In this document: one piece after another, positions 61,617 through 64,000 of the stretch
How the letters are laid out: every line of letters starts with the position of its first letter
How positions within the stretch are numbered: the stretch's first letter is position 1
Assembly: GCF_003385395.1 (NCBI RefSeq)
Contig: NZ_QNUG01000004.1
Coordinates: 1 to 64,000 of the forward strand
DNA: 64,000 nucleotides
From: Epilithonimonas hispanica
GTDB lineage: Bacteria; Bacteroidota; Bacteroidia; Flavobacteriales; Weeksellaceae
Reading direction: 5' to 3'
The notes under the pieces: generated by a model
What the model saw: the letters and a program-made list of their open reading frames with translations, nothing else
Database searches by the model: none
Told to the model about the DNA's origin: nothing
Made by a program: the position numbers and the translations under genes

Positions 61617-62489
61617 ATGGCTTCAGGATTCTTCGCAATCTTAGACGATATTGGTGCATTGATGGACGACATCGCAGTAACCAGCAAATTAGCAACAAAA
61701 AAAACTGCCGGAATTCTTGGCGACGACCTTGCAGTGAACGCAGAAAAAGCAACCGGATTTCTTTCTTCACGAGAAATTCCCGTTCTTTGGGCAATCACCA
61801 AAGGTTCTTTTATCAACAAACTGATTATCATCCCTTTTATATTTTTACTCAAATGGCTTTATGAGCCTGCAATCACTTATATTTTGATTCTGGGTGGGAT
61901 TTATTTGGCTTACGAAGGTGTCGAAAAAATTGTTGAATTTCTTTTTCACAGGAATAAAAAAGGACACGAGGTTGTAGAAGAAAGCACTTTACCAGAAGAA
62001 GATGAGAAATCAGAAAAATCGAAAATCAGTTCCGCTATCAAAACAGACTTCATCCTTTCTTTGGAAATTGTCATCATCGCATTAGGAACCGTAATCGAAA
62101 AACAACATCCCCTTTTGACTCAGATTCTGAGTGTTTCGTTTGTAGCTATTATTGCAACAGTAGGCGTTTACGGAATTGTTGCTTTGATTGTCAGAATGGA
62201 TGATGCAGGATTTTTCCTTATGAAAAAGTCAGGAAACAAAGGATTTTTCTCTGGTCTTGGACAAGTTTTGATTAAGGCCTTGCCGATAGTTATCAAAATT
62301 CTTGGCGTTGTTGGGACAATCGCTCTGTTATTGGTTTCTGGTGAAATCTTCCTTCATAATATCGACTATATACATCATTTACTTCCAGAAAATGTTCTTT
62401 CAAAATTAGGTTTGGGATTTGTGTTTGGTTTAGCTGCGGTTTTGTTGGCAACAGTTGGAAAAAAGATATTTAAATTAGTAAAATCGTAG
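61617..62489 (+). CDS. DUF808 (YedI-like) membrane protein
   Basis: A 290-residue integral membrane protein. The N-terminus ASGFFAILDDIGALMDDIAVTSKLATKKTAGILGDDLAVNA is the hallmark of DUF808/YedI. A charged loop (about residues 120-140, EVVEESTLPEEDEKSEKSK) separates the TM segments; at least six helices are visible. The function is unknown. ATG 61617 (MASGFFAIL) is chosen over the upstream in-frame start because family members begin there. Confidence 0.88.
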   Translation: MASGFFAILDDIGALMDDIAVTSKLATKKTAGILGDDLAVNAEKATGFLSSREIPVLWAITKGSFINKLIIIPFIFLLKWLYEPAITYILILGGIYLAYEGVEKIVEFLFHRNKKGHEVVEESTLPEEDEKSEKSKISSAIKTDFILSLEIVIIALGTVIEKQHPLLTQILSVSFVAIIATVGVYGIVALIVRMDDAGFFLMKKSGNKGFFSGLGQVLIKALPIVIKILGVVGTIALLLVSGEIFLHNIDYIHHLLPENVLSKLGLGFVFGLAAVLLATVGKKIFKLVKS

Positions 62490-62497
62490 AATCGTAG

Positions 62498-62546
62498 ATT
62501 TGTTAAATCGCTAATTTGTAAGATTGTGAAATCGTTTAATTGTTGT
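62498..62546. repeat. Left inverted AT-rich repeat flanking the four-helix-bundle gene
   Basis: It reads TTTGTTAAATCGCTAATTTG and GTGAAATCGTTTAATTGTTG. It aligns to the reverse complement of 62918-62971, which begins TTTTGTTAAATCGTTTATTT. Over about 45 bp most positions agree. Short degenerate repeats of this kind can also arise by slippage. Confidence 0.55.
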
Positions 62547-62565
62547 TGAAATAATTATATTAAAT

Positions 62566-62925
62566 ATGTATCAGTTTTATTTTGAGAAATTAGAGGTTTG
62601 GCAAAATTCAAGACGATTGGTAAAAGACATTTATATTGTAACAACTGCTTTTCCAGAAAACGAAAAATTTGGAATTACCAATCAACTGAGACGCGCTTCA
62701 ACAAGTATTTCAGCCAATATTGCAGAAGGTTTTTCAAGGCAATCTAACAAAGAAAAATCTAGATTTTTGAATATCGCATTTGGCTCAACAATCGAGGTAA
62801 TCAATTTTTTAATTTTGTCAAACGACTTAGGGTTTTTAAATGATGAAAATTATAGACAATTGCGAGAAAAATCAGAATTTATAACTAACCAAATTAATTC
62901 TTTAAACAAATCCATCAACAAATAA
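62566..62925 (+). CDS. Four-helix-bundle protein (23S rRNA intervening-sequence family)
   Basis: A 119-residue protein of the S23/IVS-encoded four-helix-bundle family: LEVWQNSRRLVKDIYIVTTAFP, then FGITNQLRRASTSISANIAEGFSRQS, the signature stretch, and a C-terminal helix. Members were first found inside intervening sequences of 23S rRNA genes and are related to Avd of diversity-generating retroelements; they probably bind RNA. Here it is intergenic with no rRNA, reverse transcriptase or variable repeat nearby, and is flanked by inverted AT-rich repeats. Confidence 0.88.
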   Translation: MYQFYFEKLEVWQNSRRLVKDIYIVTTAFPENEKFGITNQLRRASTSISANIAEGFSRQSNKEKSRFLNIAFGSTIEVINFLILSNDLGFLNDENYRQLREKSEFITNQINSLNKSINK

Positions 62926-62971
62926 ACAAGTTTACGATTTAACGATTCAACAAATAAACGATTTAACAAAA
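62918..62971. repeat. Right inverted AT-rich repeat flanking the four-helix-bundle gene
   Basis: It contains TTTACGATTTAACGATTC and AAACGATTTAACAAA, overlaps the end of the four-helix-bundle gene and stops 1-2 nt before the rsmE start codon. It is the inverted counterpart of 62498-62546. Confidence 0.55.
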
Positions 62972-62972
62972 T

Positions 62973-63731
62973 ATGAAGCTTTTCTTTGGACAGATTTTCC
63001 CCGAAATATTGATTGATTCTGATGAACAACAACACATCACCAAAGTTCTCAGAATGCGCGAAGGTGAAGAGATTTTCGTAACCGACGGAAAAGGAAATCT
63101 AGCCAAAGGCAATCTCGTTTTCGAAGGTAAAAAAGTCTCATTAGATGTTTCTGAAATCAAAGAAAATCTTCCCGATTTTTCACCAAAACTTCATATCGCA
63201 ATTGCGCCGACAAAAAACATCGACAGAATCGAATTTTTTGTTGAAAAAGCAGTAGAAATGGGAATCGCGGAAATTACTTTTATTCTCACAGAAAAAACCG
63301 AACGCAAGAACATCAGCATTGATAAACTGAGAAAACAGGCTATTGGAGCTTCAAAACAAAGTCACAGATTTCATTTTCCGAAAGTCAATGATTTGATTAA
63401 GTTTTCTGATTTTATGAAAAACCTTAATCCAGAAAATACTTTTGTTGCCCATTGTAATGAAAGCTTAGAAAGAATTAATCTGAATGATTTAGAGATTCTT
63501 CGAAAAGCTCAGAATGACAAAGCTAATAGTTCAAACGATGTCAGTCTGAGGCTCTCAAAGACTTTTTCGCAATATACTTTTCTAATTGGACCGGAAGGTG
63601 ATTTTTCGGATAAAGAAATTCAATTGTTAGCGGACAAAGGAATTAAAGCGGTTTCATTAGGAAATCAAAGATTGAGAACAGAAACTGCAGGAATTTTTGT
63701 TGCAGCTTGGAACTATGATAAGATATTTTAA
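62973..63731 (+). CDS. rsmE: 16S rRNA (uracil1498-N3)-methyltransferase RsmE with an in-frame palindromic insert
   Basis: A 252-residue SPOUT methyltransferase that acts on 16S rRNA. The N-terminal PUA-like part has HITKVLRMREGEEIFVTDGKGN; the SPOUT knot motifs are LHIAIAPTKNIDRIEFFVEKAVEMG, LIGPEGDFSDKEI and ISLGNQ-like VSLGNQRLRTETA. Between HCNESLERINL and YTFLIGPEGD lie about 24 residues (around 174-197, including EILRKAQNDKANSSND) that are encoded by a palindromic repeat. The frame stays open, so the protein is probably functional. Confidence 0.92.
   Translation: MKLFFGQIFPEILIDSDEQQHITKVLRMREGEEIFVTDGKGNLAKGNLVFEGKKVSLDVSEIKENLPDFSPKLHIAIAPTKNIDRIEFFVEKAVEMGIAEITFILTEKTERKNISIDKLRKQAIGASKQSHRFHFPKVNDLIKFSDFMKNLNPENTFVAHCNESLERINLNDLEILRKAQNDKANSSNDVSLRLSKTFSQYTFLIGPEGDFSDKEIQLLADKGIKAVSLGNQRLRTETAGIFVAAWNYDKIF
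63494..63563. repeat. Palindromic repeat inside the rsmE reading frame
   Basis: The left arm GATTCTTCGAAAAGCTCAGA (63494-63519) pairs with the right arm at 63539-63563, whose complement is GTCTTTGAGAGCCTCAGACT. The loop is about 19 nt. It belongs to the family of 2901-2977 and 40054-40077. It adds about 24 residues to RsmE without a stop codon. Confidence 0.78.
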
Positions 63732-64000
63732 ATCTGATTCTCCCTCAAATACTTTTCCAAAATCATATCACCACTCGGAATCGAGTTTTTTGCCCATCGG
63801 ATTTTCATTTGAAGTAATTTTTCTTCGGATAATTTATAATCAATATCAGATTTTAGAAGCTTTTGTTTAAGCTCGTACATACAGATTGCGGCGGCAACAG
63901 AAACATTGAAACTTCTCGTAAATCCAAACATCGGAATAGCTAAAGTCTCATCTGCAAAATCTAATAATTCATCTGTTGTTCCCTCCCATTCTGTCCCGAA
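63728..64000 (-). CDS. SpoU/TrmH family RNA 2'-O-methyltransferase (5' part outside window)
   Basis: The last 90 residues of a SPOUT RNA ribose methyltransferase; the start lies beyond position 64000. The visible motifs are FGTEWEGTTDELLDFAD, ETLAIPMFGFTRSFNVSVAAAICMYEL, which form SpoU motifs 2 and 3 with the knot and SAM-binding residues. It may modify tRNA (TrmH-like) or rRNA. Its stop codon overlaps the rsmE stop codon on the opposite strand. Confidence 0.9.
   Translation of the reverse strand, partial: FGTEWEGTTDELLDFADETLAIPMFGFTRSFNVSVAAAICMYELKQKLLKSDIDYKLSEEKLLQMKIRWAKNSIPSGDMILEKYLRENQI

Noticed and set aside
62566-62925. Diversity-generating retroelement, because the four-helix-bundle protein resembles Avd.
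   Set aside because: No reverse transcriptase, template repeat or variable repeat is present in the surrounding sequence.

Overview
The window is AT-rich DNA that reads as a Flavobacteriia chromosome, most likely the Chryseobacterium/Epilithonimonas lineage. The support is qualitative: a T9SS type B (gliding-motility C-terminal) protein and a T9SS type A tail protein, promoters of the Bacteroidota form TTTG-N19-TAnnTTTG, genes for DUF6702, DUF4241, DUF1573, TamB and YpdA, almost no Shine-Dalgarno sites, and several families of palindromic intergenic repeats of a kind I associate with Chryseobacterium genomes. No rRNA, tRNA, CRISPR array, prophage or insertion sequence with a transposase was seen.

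Layout. 1-9.6 kb: protein repair (pcm), a FabH-like/FabI-like pair, two Gfo/Idh/MocA oxidoreductases, 3-hydroxyacyl-CoA dehydrogenase, secreted and membrane proteins of unknown role. 9.6-17.4 kb: a META lipoprotein, a J-domain/KTSC protein, and a four-gene minus-strand efflux operon (tetR-tolC-adaptor-RND pump) with an operator-like inverted repeat over its promoter. 17.6-28.7 kb: an RsmB/NOP-type methyltransferase, ferredoxin reductase plus ferredoxin, lipocalin, a large frameshifted T9SS type B surface protein, cbpA-cbpM, ypdA and an L,D-transpeptidase lipoprotein. 28.9-37 kb, minus strand: aldehyde dehydrogenase, a three-gene hydrolase/HD/membrane operon, ribokinase, DUF4241 and valS. 37-49.8 kb: DUF1573, PPK2, rmuC, hemB, a protein that is little more than a T9SS sorting domain, a broken OmpA-family gene, VanZ-like, alcohol dehydrogenase, PNPOx-like, ahcY, FUSC-like, pepD and a SlyD-like FKBP. 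49.9-64 kb: radA, acpH-like DUF479, VOC, DUF6702/HupE, Lrp, tamB, tsaD (divergent, 5 bp between start codons), unknowns, DUF808, a four-helix-bundle gene flanked by inverted AT-rich repeats, rsmE carrying a palindromic element inside its reading frame, and the end of a SpoU methyltransferase.

Most genes are housekeeping or scattered. The most unusual content is (i) four families of palindromic elements: one placed in a constant orientation behind gene 3' ends, one present inside an open rsmE frame, and one element that looks like a chimera of two families; (ii) three damaged genes (a FabH-like gene with a TGG to TGA change, the T9SS type B gene with a 1-nt deletion, the OmpA gene with a lost start codon and a 1-nt deletion), which may be real decay or consensus errors; and (iii) promoters placed so close to start codons that leaderless mRNAs are predicted. 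No clear new multi-gene defence or metabolic system was recognised.
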